Assembly (NCBI GenBank): GCA_023415515.1
Contig: JAEZKH010000278.1
Location: 1-29,337 of the forward strand
DNA from: Actinomycetes bacterium
GTDB taxonomy: Bacteria > Actinomycetota > Actinomycetes > Mycobacteriales > Mycobacteriaceae
Direction of reading: 5' to 3'
DNA length: 29,337 nucleotides
The notes under the pieces were generated by a model. That model did no database searches. It saw only the letters and a program-made list of their open reading frames with translations, and was not told where the DNA came from. How positions within the stretch are numbered: position 1 is the first letter of the stretch; every line of letters starts with the position of its first letter. This document shows positions 13,535 through 21,681 of this stretch, one piece after another. The translations under genes were made by a program, and so were the position numbers.

Positions 13535-14032
13535 ATGTCCGCGCACGCCGTCAACGAACTCCGCTTCACAGCGGTCGGCCAGGGTGACCCGCTGGCCGAG
13601 CCGCTGCTGGCCGAATTGGCGCTGGAGTACGCGGGGCGCTACCGCGCGCCGGTGGAGCGGGTCGCCGCGTGGCTGCGCACGTATCCGGCCGAAGAGTTCG
13701 CCGCCCCGGGCGGCGCGCTGCTGATCGGACTTCGCGAAGGCCTGCCGGTCACCGGCGGAGCGTTCCGGCGGTTCGACGCCGACACCGCAGAGCTCAAGCG
13801 CATCTGGACCGACAGCCGGTTTCGCAGGCGGGGCTACGCCAGGGCGCTGCTCGCCGAACTCGAAGCCGAGATCGCTTCGCGCGGCTACCGCCGCATCTAC
13901 CTCACGACCGGCGACAAGCAGCCGGAGGCCGAGAGGTTGTATCTGTCCACGGGTTACGTGCGCCTCGACGAACCGCTGCCCGCCGAGGGCGAGGTCTACC
14001 CCCTGGCGTTCCTCAAGGCGCTGGCGCCATGA
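13535..14032 (+). CDS. GNAT-family N-acetyltransferase
   Basis: A 165-aa acetyl-CoA-dependent acetyltransferase. The GNAT fold is clear from the central strand TAELKRIWTD, the acetyl-CoA pyrophosphate loop RFRRRGYARALLAELE (an R-x-x-G-x-A variant, about 97-112), and the late motif RRIYLTTGDKQPEAERLYLSTGYVRLD, with the Tyr typical of motif B. ATG 13535 is preferred; a GTG lies directly before it. The stop overlaps the next gene's ATG (ATGA), so the enzyme is made together with three flavin monooxygenases. In Bacillus operons of similar composition the acetyltransferase N-acetylates S-modified cysteines before oxidative cleavage; the same role is suggested here, but the substrate is not readable from sequence. 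Confidence 0.9.
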   Translation: MSAHAVNELRFTAVGQGDPLAEPLLAELALEYAGRYRAPVERVAAWLRTYPAEEFAAPGGALLIGLREGLPVTGGAFRRFDADTAELKRIWTDSRFRRRGYARALLAELEAEIASRGYRRIYLTTGDKQPEAERLYLSTGYVRLDEPLPAEGEVYPLAFLKALAP

Positions 14033-15120
14033 CCGATCATCTGCACCTGGCGGTCGCCCTCGACGGCTACGGCTGGCATCCCGAGGCGTGGCGGCAGTCG
14101 AAGGCAGCGGCCGAACCGGTCACCAGCGGCCGCTATTGGTCCGGTCTCGCCGCCACCGCCGAACGCGGGCGGCTGGACTTCGTCACGTTCGACGACGGGC
14201 TCAGCCCACAGCGGCGGCGTCGTCCCGGCATCGAACCCCGCTGGCTGGCAGGCAGACCGGATGCGGTGCTGGTGGCGTCGAGGGTTGCCCCGGTCACCGA
14301 ACACATCGGTCTCATCCCGGTTGCAGGCGTCACTCACTCCGAGCCCTTCCACATCTCCAAAGCCATTGCCACCCTTGACTTCATCTCCCACGGCCGGGCC
14401 GGCTGGCAGGTCAGGGTCAGCGGCTCGCCGCACGAGGCGGAGTTGTTCGGGCGGCGGGACGTGACCGGTGTCGACCTGTTCGACGAGGCGTCCGATGCCG
14501 TCGAGGTGGCGCGTCGACTATGGGACAGCTGGGAGGACGACGCCGAGATCCGCGACGGCGCGACCGGCCGCTTCATCGACCGGGACAAGCTGCACTACAT
14601 CGACTTCGTCGGCAGGTACTTCTCGGTCAAGGGGCCCTCGATCACCCCGCGGCCGCCGCAGGGCCAACCCGTCGTCGCCGCGCTCGCCCACCAGCGGCCG
14701 GTGTACGAATTCGCCGCGCGCAGTGCGGATCTGGTCTTCATCACCCCGCACGACGACGCGTCGGTCCGCACCATCCTCGATGAGGTCAGGCAGGCAGGCG
14801 GTGCCGATCTCAAGATCTACGCCGACATCTACGTCACGTTCAACTCAACGGTCGACACCCGCTCCGATGCACTCGTCTTCGACGGCACCCCCGCCGAACT
14901 GGTCGACCGCCTCGCGCACTGGCGGCGGCTCGGCCTGGACGGATTCCGCCTGCGGCCCGCGGTCAACGGCACCGACCTGCCGGCGATCGTCGACGACGTG
15001 GTGCCGCTGCTACAAGCTGCGGGCCTGTTCCGGACCGCCTACCGGGACGGCGAACACCTGCGGCAGCGGCTCGGCCTGCCGGTCGCCGAAAACCGCTACA
15101 CCGCTGTGGAGCCGACATGA
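14029..15120 (+). CDS. Luciferase-like (LLM) flavin-dependent monooxygenase 1
   Basis: A 363-aa TIM-barrel oxidoreductase of the bacterial luciferase superfamily, starting at ATG 14029 with a 4-nt overlap on the acetyltransferase. Typical elements are LDFVTFDDG (about 50-58) on the second strand, VASRVAPVTEHIGLIPVAGVTHSEPFHISKAIATLDFISHGRAGWQV (81-127; the RAGW element is characteristic), and ARRLWDSWEDDA. GRYFSVKGPSITPRPPQGQPVV links to the second half of the barrel, followed by FAARSADLVFITP. These features resemble the NtaA/SnaA/DszA branch but in a shorter form. It needs reduced FMN from a separate reductase, which is not encoded here. It could use F420 instead, but the downstream partner enzymes argue for FMN. 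Substrate unknown. Confidence 0.88.
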   Translation: MTDHLHLAVALDGYGWHPEAWRQSKAAAEPVTSGRYWSGLAATAERGRLDFVTFDDGLSPQRRRRPGIEPRWLAGRPDAVLVASRVAPVTEHIGLIPVAGVTHSEPFHISKAIATLDFISHGRAGWQVRVSGSPHEAELFGRRDVTGVDLFDEASDAVEVARRLWDSWEDDAEIRDGATGRFIDRDKLHYIDFVGRYFSVKGPSITPRPPQGQPVVAALAHQRPVYEFAARSADLVFITPHDDASVRTILDEVRQAGGADLKIYADIYVTFNSTVDTRSDALVFDGTPAELVDRLAHWRRLGLDGFRLRPAVNGTDLPAIVDDVVPLLQAAGLFRTAYRDGEHLRQRLGLPVAENRYTAVEPT

Positions 15121-16235
15121 CCGTGCCGCTGTCGATACTCGACCTGTCGCCGATCAGCGAGGGCAGCGACGCCGCGACCGCGCTGCGCAACACCGTCGAC
15201 CTCGCCCAACATGCCGAAGAGTGGGGCTACAAGCGCTACTGGATGGCCGAGCACCATTTCGTCGCCGTCGCCACCTCCCAGCCGGCGCTGGTGATCGGCA
15301 GGATCGCCGCGGCGACCGAGCGGATCCGGGTCGGGGCGGCAGCCGTCCAGCTGGGCCATACGACGGCCGTCGCGGCCGTCGAGAGCTTCGCGACGCTCGA
15401 CGCGTTCTTCCCCGGCCGCATCGACTTCGGCGTCGGCCGATCAGGCCAGCGACGACGCGAGGCCGCACGCGACCACGGGGCCAAGCCCAGACCCAAACGC
15501 GAGCTGCCGACGGAATGGCGCACTATCGGCGGGGTGATCGTGCCGCCGCCGTTCGACGTCAGGACGATCATCACCGATCAGCTGCGCGCGCAGATGGCCC
15601 TGCTGCAGCAGCCGGAAGCGGTCACCCCCGACTTCGACGACCAGATCGACGACATCCTCGCGATGCTCGACGGTCGCTACCGCGCCGGTGGTTACGACGT
15701 GCACGCCGTCCCCGGGGAGCGAACAGGCTTGACGCCATGGGTGTTCGGCAGCAGCAAGGGCCAAAGCGCACAGGTGGCGGGCGCGCGCGGGCTGCCGTTC
15801 GTGGCCAGCTACCACATCACACCCGCCACCGCCCTCGAAGCCGTCGAGGCCTACCGCGCGGCGTTCACACCGTCTCGCGCGCTGTCGGAGCCTTACCTGG
15901 TGGTGTCGGCCGACGTGGTGGTCGCCGACGACACCGAGACCGCAACCCATCTCGCCTCCACCTACGGACACTGGGTGTACTCGGTCCGCAGGGGCGGCGG
16001 CGCCGTGCCGTACCCCGACCCGGAAACCGCCCAGCCGCTCAACGAAGACCAACTCGCCGTCGTCAGAGACCGCACCGCGACACAATTCGTCGGCGACCCC
16101 GACACCGTCGCCGAGAAGCTGGAAACGCTGCAGCGGGTCACCGGTGCCGACGAGCTGGTCGTCACCTCGGTCACCCATCGGCACGCCGACCGCCTGCGCT
16201 CACACGAGCTGCTGGCAAAGCGCTGGGGGTTGTAG
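15117..16235 (+). CDS. Luciferase-like (LLM) monooxygenase 2, MsnO8/YtmO-like
   Basis: A 372-aa luciferase-superfamily enzyme, translationally coupled to the preceding gene by ATGA. The N-terminus PLSILDLSPISEGSDAATALRNTVDLAQHAEEWGYKRYWMAEHH is the signature of the MsnO8/YtmO type (LDxSP start, then the YWxAEHH strand with conserved histidines). It continues with IRVGAAAVQLGHTTAVAAVESFATLDAFFPGRIDFGVGRSGQ. The second half includes PWVFGSSKGQSAQVAGARGLPFVASYHITP and a tail EKLETLQRVTGADELVVTSVTHRHADRLRSHELLAKRWGL. The B. subtilis relative YtmO (CmoO) takes part in sulfur salvage from modified cysteines, which supports the pathway proposed for this operon. Reduced FMN is the expected cofactor. 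Confidence 0.9.
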   Translation: MTVPLSILDLSPISEGSDAATALRNTVDLAQHAEEWGYKRYWMAEHHFVAVATSQPALVIGRIAAATERIRVGAAAVQLGHTTAVAAVESFATLDAFFPGRIDFGVGRSGQRRREAARDHGAKPRPKRELPTEWRTIGGVIVPPPFDVRTIITDQLRAQMALLQQPEAVTPDFDDQIDDILAMLDGRYRAGGYDVHAVPGERTGLTPWVFGSSKGQSAQVAGARGLPFVASYHITPATALEAVEAYRAAFTPSRALSEPYLVVSADVVVADDTETATHLASTYGHWVYSVRRGGGAVPYPDPETAQPLNEDQLAVVRDRTATQFVGDPDTVAEKLETLQRVTGADELVVTSVTHRHADRLRSHELLAKRWGL

Positions 16236-17573
16236 ATGACGTCGGTCCGAGAAGGCAAGCACCGCAAACCCATTCACCTGGCCGCCCACTTTCCCGGGGT
16301 GAACAACACGACGGTGTGGTCGGCCCCGGAGTCGGGCAGCCAGATCGAGTTCGATTCGTTCGTCCACATGGCGCGCACCGCCGAGCGTGGTCTGTTCGAC
16401 TTCTTCTTCCTTGCCGAGGGATTGCGACTGCGCGAACACCGCGGCCGCATCCACGACCTCGACGTCGTCGGCAGGCCCGACACCTTCACCGTCCTGGCCG
16501 CGCTGGCGGCCGTCACCGACTACCTCGGGTTGACGGGCACCATCAACACCACGTTCAACGAACCGTTCGAAGTGGCAAGGCAGTTCGCCACCCTCGACCA
16601 TCTGTCCGACGGTCGCGCGGGCTGGAACATCGTCACCTCATCGGACGCGTTCACCGGCGCGAACTTCCGCCGCGGCGGATTCCTCGCTCACTCCGACCGC
16701 TACCAGCGGGCCGAGGAGTTCGTCATCGTGGCCCGCGAGTTCTGGGACAGCTGGGCGCCCGACGCCGTTGTCGCAGACGAGAACAGCGGCGTCTACGTCG
16801 ATCCCGCCCTGGTGCGGGTCGTCGAACACCGCGGACCGCAGTTCCATGTGCGGGGGATGGGCACGCTTCCCCGTGCGCCGCAGGGCCATCCGGTGCTGTT
16901 GCAGGCCGGTGACTCCGCAGCGGGTCGCGCGTTTCTGGCGCAGTACGCCGACGCGGCGTTCACATTGCACTCCACGCTGGAGGCGGGCCAGGCCTACTAC
17001 ACCGACGTCAAACGCCAGGCGGTGTCCTACGGGCGGAATCCCGACCAGCTCAAGGTCTTTCCGGCCGCGACGTTCGTGCTGGGTGACACCCGGGCGGAGG
17101 CGGCCGAGAGGGCCAGCCACATCCGCCGTCAGCAGGTCAGCCCGCAGACGGCCATCGCGCTGCTCGAGCAGGTGTGGCAGCGCGACCTGTCCGGCTACGA
17201 CCCCGACGGGCCGCTGCCCGATGTCGAGCCCGCCGATGATCCCACCATCACCCAGGGCCGGGTGCGGCACGGTGATCCGAAGGCCGTGGCGGCGAGTTGG
17301 CGCGAACGCGCGGAGGCCGACAACCTCACCATCCGCGAGCTGATGATCGCGGTGACCAGCCGCCAGCAGTTCGTCGGCACCCCAGAACAGGTGGCCGACG
17401 AGATCGACACCCACGTCCAGGCCGACGCCTGTGACGGGTTCATCCTGGTGCCGCATCTGACCCCGCACGGCCTCGACGAGTTCGTCGACCGGGTCGTGCC
17501 GCTGCTGCAGGAGCGTGGTGCGTTCCGCACCGAATATGCTGGGCATACCCTGCGTGACCACCTTTGCCTATAG
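16236..17573 (+). CDS. NtaA/SnaA/DszA-family FMNH2-dependent monooxygenase
   Basis: A 445-aa flavin monooxygenase starting right after the previous stop (0-nt gap). Family elements in order: IHLAAHFPGVNNTTVWSAPESGSQIEFDSFVHMARTAERGLFDFFFLAEG (13-62), FTVLAALAAVTDYLGLTGTINTTFNEPFEVARQFATLDHLSDGRAGWNIVTS (83-134; the RAGWN element is diagnostic). Then come AHSDRYQRAEEFVIVAREFWDSW, and after a loop FHVRGMGTLPRAPQGHPVLLQAGDSAAGRAFLAQYADAAF. Members cleave C-S or C-N bonds: DszA on dibenzothiophene sulfone, NtaA on nitrilotriacetate, and CmoJ/YxeK on N-acetylated cysteine derivatives. The last fits the upstream acetyltransferase and YtmO-like enzyme. The reductase must come from elsewhere. It closes the operon; a perfect 14-bp palindrome begins 6 nt after its stop. 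Confidence 0.93.
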   Translation: MTSVREGKHRKPIHLAAHFPGVNNTTVWSAPESGSQIEFDSFVHMARTAERGLFDFFFLAEGLRLREHRGRIHDLDVVGRPDTFTVLAALAAVTDYLGLTGTINTTFNEPFEVARQFATLDHLSDGRAGWNIVTSSDAFTGANFRRGGFLAHSDRYQRAEEFVIVAREFWDSWAPDAVVADENSGVYVDPALVRVVEHRGPQFHVRGMGTLPRAPQGHPVLLQAGDSAAGRAFLAQYADAAFTLHSTLEAGQAYYTDVKRQAVSYGRNPDQLKVFPAATFVLGDTRAEAAERASHIRRQQVSPQTAIALLEQVWQRDLSGYDPDGPLPDVEPADDPTITQGRVRHGDPKAVAASWRERAEADNLTIRELMIAVTSRQQFVGTPEQVADEIDTHVQADACDGFILVPHLTPHGLDEFVDRVVPLLQERGAFRTEYAGHTLRDHLCL

Positions 17574-17578
17574 GGTGA

Positions 17579-17592
17579 GCGGCAGCTGCCGC
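17579..17592. repeat. Perfect 14-bp palindrome after the monooxygenase operon
   Basis: GCGGCAGCTGCCGC reads the same on both strands. It lies between the operon's last stop and the following small gene, so it may be a weak transcription-end hairpin or a protein site controlling the next gene. It is followed by AAAAC rather than a T-run. Confidence 0.45.
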
Positions 17593-17617
17593 AAAACGGC
17601 GGCGGGGGTGTGGTGGG

Positions 17618-17833
17618 GTGGACATTTCGCAGACGACCATCGGCTGGCTTCTCTTGGCCGCCGCGGCGCTGACGCTTGCCGCAGGCCTGGGGTTGCGGTC
17701 GGCGCTTGGCCGTCGGCGCGAGAGTTCTGACGACGCCGATCTGGACGACAAGATCCTGATGCCGACGTTCGTGCTGTGCTGTGGGCTCTGCCTGACCGCT
17801 GTCTTCCTGCTCGGCTACGAAGCCCTCGCCTAG
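17618..17833 (+). CDS. Small two-helix membrane protein
   Basis: A 71-aa protein with two transmembrane helices (about 8-27 and 47-68), joined by a charged cytoplasmic-looking loop GRRRESSDDADLDDK. The GTG start at 17618 has GGTGGG just upstream; ATG alternatives in this frame are absent. The second helix contains CCGLC, an unusual concentration of cysteines within the membrane. No family recognised. Its TAG stop lies in CTAG (17830-17833), which also gives the stop of the convergent hydrolase. The 44-nt gap to the monooxygenase operon would allow read-through, so a role as a small membrane partner of that operon cannot be excluded. Confidence 0.65.
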   Translation: MDISQTTIGWLLLAAAALTLAAGLGLRSALGRRRESSDDADLDDKILMPTFVLCCGLCLTAVFLLGYEALA

Positions 17834-18564
17834 CGCGGCGTCGCCAGTGCGCTGGCCTCGCGGATGGGTCCGCGCCACACCGGCCCGTGCCCTGGCACGA
17901 GCACCTCGGACTCCAGCACGGCCAGCGCGGCGAGGCTGCGCACGCAACCGTCCTGGTCGTGGTTGAACACCTTGTGCAGCAACTGCGGACCGGTGCGGGT
18001 GGCCACCGGATGCCCCGTCACCAGGGCGTCGCCGCTGACCAGCACGCCGTCGACGAGGAACGAGCAGTGCCCGCTCGTGTGGCCGGGTGTCGGGACGGCG
18101 GTCGGCGCGCCGGGCAACCCCGCGGCGACATCGTCGGTCAGCGCCTGCGTGGTGGGGATCCCGTCATGGGTGAAGGCGCCCCTGCGGCTGATCGCCACCG
18201 ACCACTTCAGCCAGCGCGGTCGCCACGCATGCGCGGCGACGTCGAGCGGCGAGGCCTGCTCGAGGTGTTCGCGCTTGCTGTGGCCGACCTCATCAGCGTG
18301 GCAATACACCGGTGTGCCAAGGTTTTTAGCGAACCATATCGCTGAGCCGAAGTGGTCGATGTGGGCGTGGGTCAGAAGGATCGCGCGCAGATCGGCCACG
18401 CCGAAACCGAGTTCGCGAATGGTTGCGAGCACGTCGTCGCGGTCGCCGGGGAAGCCCGTGTCGATGAGGAGGACGCCGGTGTCGTCGACGACGATCGTCC
18501 AGTTGACCAGGTCGGTGTGCGCGAAATGCACGCGGTCGGTGATCGCGGTTAGCGCCGCTGCCAT
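17830..18564 (-). CDS. Metallo-beta-lactamase-fold hydrolase
   Basis: A 244-aa soluble MBL-fold protein. The zinc site is complete: THAHIDHFG (about 65-73, HxHxDH), the histidine of PTPGHTSGHCSF, the aspartate in VSGDALVTGHP and the last histidine in VPGHGPVW. The fold also covers glyoxalase II, lactonases and thioester hydrolases, so the substrate is open. This appears to be the Rv0406c-type protein that stands beside fgd1 in M. tuberculosis. The ATG at 18564 lacks a Shine-Dalgarno sequence, but TAGACT stands 6 nt upstream, fitting a leaderless message. It is divergent from fgd1 across only 35 bp, so the two genes share a control region. The stop is shared with the convergent small membrane protein gene. 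Confidence 0.9.
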   Translation of the reverse strand: MAAALTAITDRVHFAHTDLVNWTIVVDDTGVLLIDTGFPGDRDDVLATIRELGFGVADLRAILLTHAHIDHFGSAIWFAKNLGTPVYCHADEVGHSKREHLEQASPLDVAAHAWRPRWLKWSVAISRRGAFTHDGIPTTQALTDDVAAGLPGAPTAVPTPGHTSGHCSFLVDGVLVSGDALVTGHPVATRTGPQLLHKVFNHDQDGCVRSLAALAVLESEVLVPGHGPVWRGPIREASALATPR

Positions 18565-18570
18565 CCCGTG

Positions 18571-18576
18571 AGTCTA
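18571..18576 (-). promoter_or_regulatory. -10 box of a probable leaderless hydrolase promoter
   Basis: TAGACT on the minus strand ends 6 bases before the ATG at 18564, the same spacing as at marR, the P450, pta and mutT3. It lies within the 35-bp gap shared with fgd1, so transcription of the two genes may interfere. Confidence 0.55.
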
Positions 18577-18599
18577 GGCAGTGGAGTAGAAACTAATAC

Positions 18600-19604
18600 G
18601 TGGACTTGAAACTTGGATACAAGGCGTCAGCGGAGCAGTTCGCACCGCGTGAACTCGTCGAGATCGCGGTCGCGGCCGAAGCGCACGGAATGGACAGCGC
18701 GACGGTCAGCGACCACTTCCAGCCGTGGCGTCACGAAGGCGGCCACGCACCGTTCTCGTTGGCGTGGATGACCGCCGTCGGTGAACGCACCGAGAAACTG
18801 GTCCTCGGTACCTCGGTGCTGACCCCCACGTTCCGCTACAACCCCGCCGTCATCGCGCAGGCGTTCGCCACGATGGGCTGTCTGTACCCCGGCCGCATCT
18901 TCCTTGGCGTGGGCACCGGTGAGGCCCTCAACGAGATCGCGACCGGATACGAGGGCGATTGGCCGGAGTTCAAGGAGCGGTATGCGCGGCTGCGCGAGTC
19001 GGTGCGGCTGATGCGCGAGCTGTGGCTCGGCGACCGCGTCGACTTCGACGGCGACTACTACAAGACCAAGGGTGCCTCGATCTACGACGTCCCCGACGGC
19101 GGTATCCCCATCTACATCGCGGCGGGCGGGCCGCAGGTCGCCAAGTACGCGGGGCGCGCGGGCGACGGTTTCATCTGCACGTCGGGCAAGGGCGAGGAGC
19201 TCTACAAGGACAAGCTCATCCCCGCCGTCAAGGAAGGCGCCGAGGCCGCAGGCCGCAACCCCGACGACGTCGACCGGATGATCGAGATCAAGATCTCCTA
19301 CGACCCGGACCCGGAGCTCGCGCTGGAGAACACCCGGTTCTGGGCGCCGTTGTCGTTGACCGCAGAGCAGAAGCACAGCATCAACGACCCGATGGAGATG
19401 GAGAAGGCCGCCGACGAGCTGCCCATCGAACAGGTCGCCAAGCGCTGGATCGTGGCCTCGGATCCCGACGAGGCCGTCGAGATGGTGGGACAGTATGTGA
19501 AGTGGGGCCTCAACCACCTGGTGTTCCACGACCCCAGGCATGACCAGCGCCGCTTCCTCGAGCTCTTCGCCAAGGATCTGGAGCCCCGGCTGCGCAGGCT
19601 TTAG
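18600..19604 (+). CDS. fgd1: F420-dependent glucose-6-phosphate dehydrogenase
   Basis: FGD1 oxidises glucose 6-phosphate to 6-phosphogluconolactone and reduces coenzyme F420. In mycobacteria this feeds F420H2 to nitroreductases and other reductases, and in M. tuberculosis it is needed for activation of nitroimidazole drugs. The 334-aa protein is one or two residues shorter at the N-terminus than the M. tuberculosis form. The catalytic set, numbered there as Asp39, His40, Trp44 and Glu109, appears here as Asp38, His39, Trp43 and Glu108 (VSDHFQPW; GVGTGEALNE). RPGRI-type and KYAGRAGDGFICTSGKG elements complete the luciferase-like barrel. The start is GTG 18600 with no close Shine-Dalgarno sequence; GGAG lies 13 nt away. 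It is followed by pta with a 16-nt gap. Confidence 0.97.
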   Translation: MDLKLGYKASAEQFAPRELVEIAVAAEAHGMDSATVSDHFQPWRHEGGHAPFSLAWMTAVGERTEKLVLGTSVLTPTFRYNPAVIAQAFATMGCLYPGRIFLGVGTGEALNEIATGYEGDWPEFKERYARLRESVRLMRELWLGDRVDFDGDYYKTKGASIYDVPDGGIPIYIAAGGPQVAKYAGRAGDGFICTSGKGEELYKDKLIPAVKEGAEAAGRNPDDVDRMIEIKISYDPDPELALENTRFWAPLSLTAEQKHSINDPMEMEKAADELPIEQVAKRWIVASDPDEAVEMVGQYVKWGLNHLVFHDPRHDQRRFLELFAKDLEPRLRRL

Positions 19605-19608
19605 CTGA

Positions 19609-19614
19609 TACGTT
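19609..19614 (+). promoter_or_regulatory. -10 box of a probable leaderless pta promoter
   Basis: TACGTT ends 6 bases before the GTG start of pta and begins 5 bases after the fgd1 stop. It would let pta-ackA be transcribed apart from fgd1 even though the genes are nearly contiguous. Confidence 0.5.
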
Positions 19615-19620
19615 GGCGGC

Positions 19621-21681
19621 GTGCCCAGCGCGATCTACATCGCTTCGCCGGAGGGCGATACCGGCAAGTCGACGATCGCGCTCGGCATCATGCACCGGCT
19701 GGCGGCTACTGTCGCACGGGTCGGCGTGTTCCGGCCGATCGCCAGACAGGGTGAGGACCGCGACTACATCCTCGATCTGCTGATCGGCCACACCACCGCG
19801 GGGCTGCCGTACGAGCAGTGCATCGGCGTGAGTTACCAGCAGTTGCACGACGATGCGGACGCCGCGATCGCCGACATCGTCGACCGCTACCACGACGTCG
19901 CCGACCGTTGCGACGCCGTGGTGATCGTCGGGAGCGACTACACCGACGTCACCACACCCAGTGAGCTCGACACCAACGCGCGCATCGCGGCGAACCTCGG
20001 CGCGCCGGTCGTGCTCGTGGTCAAGGCCAAGGACCGCACGCCCGCCGAGGTCGCCCAGGTAGTCGAGCTGTGCCTGGTCGAGATATCGGGAGAACATGCG
20101 CACACCGCGGCCGTGGTGGCCAACAGGTGTGATCGCGGGCAGGTGGCCGCCGTCGCCGACGCGCTGACCGGTGTCGAGCCGAAGTCGTATGTGATACCGG
20201 AGGAACCGCTTCTCGCCGCCCCGGCCGTCGACGAGCTGCAACGCGCCGTCAGCGGCACGCTGGTGAGCGGAGATCAGCAGCTGCTCGAGCGCGAGGCGCT
20301 CGACGTGCTCGTTGCGGGCATGACCGCCGAACACGTGTTGGAACGGCTCACCGAGGGGGTCGCGGTGATCACCCCCGGCGACCGCTCCGACGTCCTGCTC
20401 GCGGTCGTCAGTGCGAATGCGGCGGAATGTTTTCCGTCGCTGTCGTGCATCATCCTCAACGGCGGGCTCGCACTGCACCCGGCGGTCGACAAGCTGGTCG
20501 CGGGGCTCAACCAGCGATTGCCGATCATCGCCACCGAGTACGGCACGTTCGAGACCGCGAGCAGGGTGGCCGCCACCAGGGGCCGGGTCACCGCATCGTC
20601 GCACCGCAAGATCGACACCGCGATCGAGCTGATGGACACCCACGTCGACATAGCGGATCTGCTTGCGCAGCTGTCCATCCCGATCCCGACGGTGGTCACC
20701 CCGCAGATGTTCACCTATCAGCTGCTCGACCGGGCGCGCGAGGATCGACGACGCATCGTGCTGCCCGAGGGGGAGGACGACCGCATCCTCAAGGCTGCGG
20801 GGCGGCTGATTAAGCGCAACGTCGCCGACCTCACGATCCTCGGCGACGAGGCACAGATCCGCGCCCGCTGCGCCGAACTCGGCGTCGACCTGTCCGCTGT
20901 CACGGTGCTCGACCCGCGCACGAGCGAGCTGTGCGGCCGGTTCGCCGAGCAGTACGCCGAACTCCGCAAGCACAAGGGCGTCACCGTCGAGCAGGCGCGC
21001 GAGATCGTGCGCGACGTCTCGTATTTCGGCACGATGCTGGTGTACAACGACATGGTCGACGGCATGGTGTCCGGCGCGACGCACACCACGGCGCACACCG
21101 TGCGGCCCGCGTTCGAGATCATCAGGACGCTTCCTGGGATCACCACCGTGTCGAGCATCTTCCTGATGTGTCTCCCCGACAGGGTGCTCGCCTACGGTGA
21201 CTGCGCGATCGTGCCGGACCCGTCGTCGGAGCAACTGGCCGACATCGCGATTTCCTCGGCCCACACCGCCGCCCAGTTCGGCATCGAGCCGCGGGTGGCC
21301 ATGCTCTCCTACTCGACGGGCACCTCAGGCACCGGAGCCGATGTCGACAAGGTAAGGGCGGCAACAGAACTGGTACGGCAGCGGGAGCCCGAACTGTTGG
21401 TGGACGGACCGATACAATACGATGCGGCCGTCGACCCGGCCACCGCAGCGAGCAAGATGCCCGACTCGAAGGTCGCGGGCAGGGCCACGGTGCTGATCTT
21501 TCCCGACCTCAACACCGGCAACAACACCTACAAGGCCGTACAGCGCAGCGCGGGCGCCATCGCCATCGGACCGGTGCTGCAGGGTTTGAACAAGCCGGTC
21601 AACGATCTGTCGCGCGGGGCGCTGGTCGAGGACATCGTCAACACCGTGGCGATCACGGCGATTCAGGCTCAGGACAAGTAA
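19621..21681 (+). CDS. pta: Phosphate acetyltransferase, long fused-domain form
   Basis: Pta interconverts acetyl-CoA and acetyl phosphate. This is the long 686-aa form. Residues 1-200 are a P-loop domain of the CobQ/dethiobiotin-synthetase type (SPEGDTGKST, 9-18). About 215-325 is the DRTGG regulatory domain. From about 355 is the PTA_PTB catalytic domain (RRRIVLPEGEDDRILKAAGRL, GMLVYNDMVDGMVSGATHTTA, SYSTGTSGTGADVDKVRAATEL, FPDLNTGNNTYKAVQRSAGAIAIGP). The P-loop part is regulatory in such enzymes, not catalytic. The GTG start has a -10 box 6 nt upstream. The TAA stop overlaps the ackA ATG by one base (TAATG), so the two enzymes of the pathway are coupled. Confidence 0.96.
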   Translation: MPSAIYIASPEGDTGKSTIALGIMHRLAATVARVGVFRPIARQGEDRDYILDLLIGHTTAGLPYEQCIGVSYQQLHDDADAAIADIVDRYHDVADRCDAVVIVGSDYTDVTTPSELDTNARIAANLGAPVVLVVKAKDRTPAEVAQVVELCLVEISGEHAHTAAVVANRCDRGQVAAVADALTGVEPKSYVIPEEPLLAAPAVDELQRAVSGTLVSGDQQLLEREALDVLVAGMTAEHVLERLTEGVAVITPGDRSDVLLAVVSANAAECFPSLSCIILNGGLALHPAVDKLVAGLNQRLPIIATEYGTFETASRVAATRGRVTASSHRKIDTAIELMDTHVDIADLLAQLSIPIPTVVTPQMFTYQLLDRAREDRRRIVLPEGEDDRILKAAGRLIKRNVADLTILGDEAQIRARCAELGVDLSAVTVLDPRTSELCGRFAEQYAELRKHKGVTVEQAREIVRDVSYFGTMLVYNDMVDGMVSGATHTTAHTVRPAFEIIRTLPGITTVSSIFLMCLPDRVLAYGDCAIVPDPSSEQLADIAISSAHTAAQFGIEPRVAMLSYSTGTSGTGADVDKVRAATELVRQREPELLVDGPIQYDAAVDPATAASKMPDSKVAGRATVLIFPDLNTGNNTYKAVQRSAGAIAIGPVLQGLNKPVNDLSRGALVEDIVNTVAITAIQAQDK

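Noticed and set aside
14468..16912. 814-codon plus-strand frame
   Set aside because: Spans three well-supported genes in another frame and is Arg/Pro/Thr-rich without domains.
17517..17531. Inverted repeat GGTGCG-TTC-CGCACC
   Set aside because: Lies inside the end of the third monooxygenase gene and is explained by codon choice; too far before the stop to be a terminator.
19510..21264. 584-codon minus-strand frame opposite fgd1-pta
   Set aside because: Antisense shadow; the pta frame on the other strand carries complete catalytic motifs.
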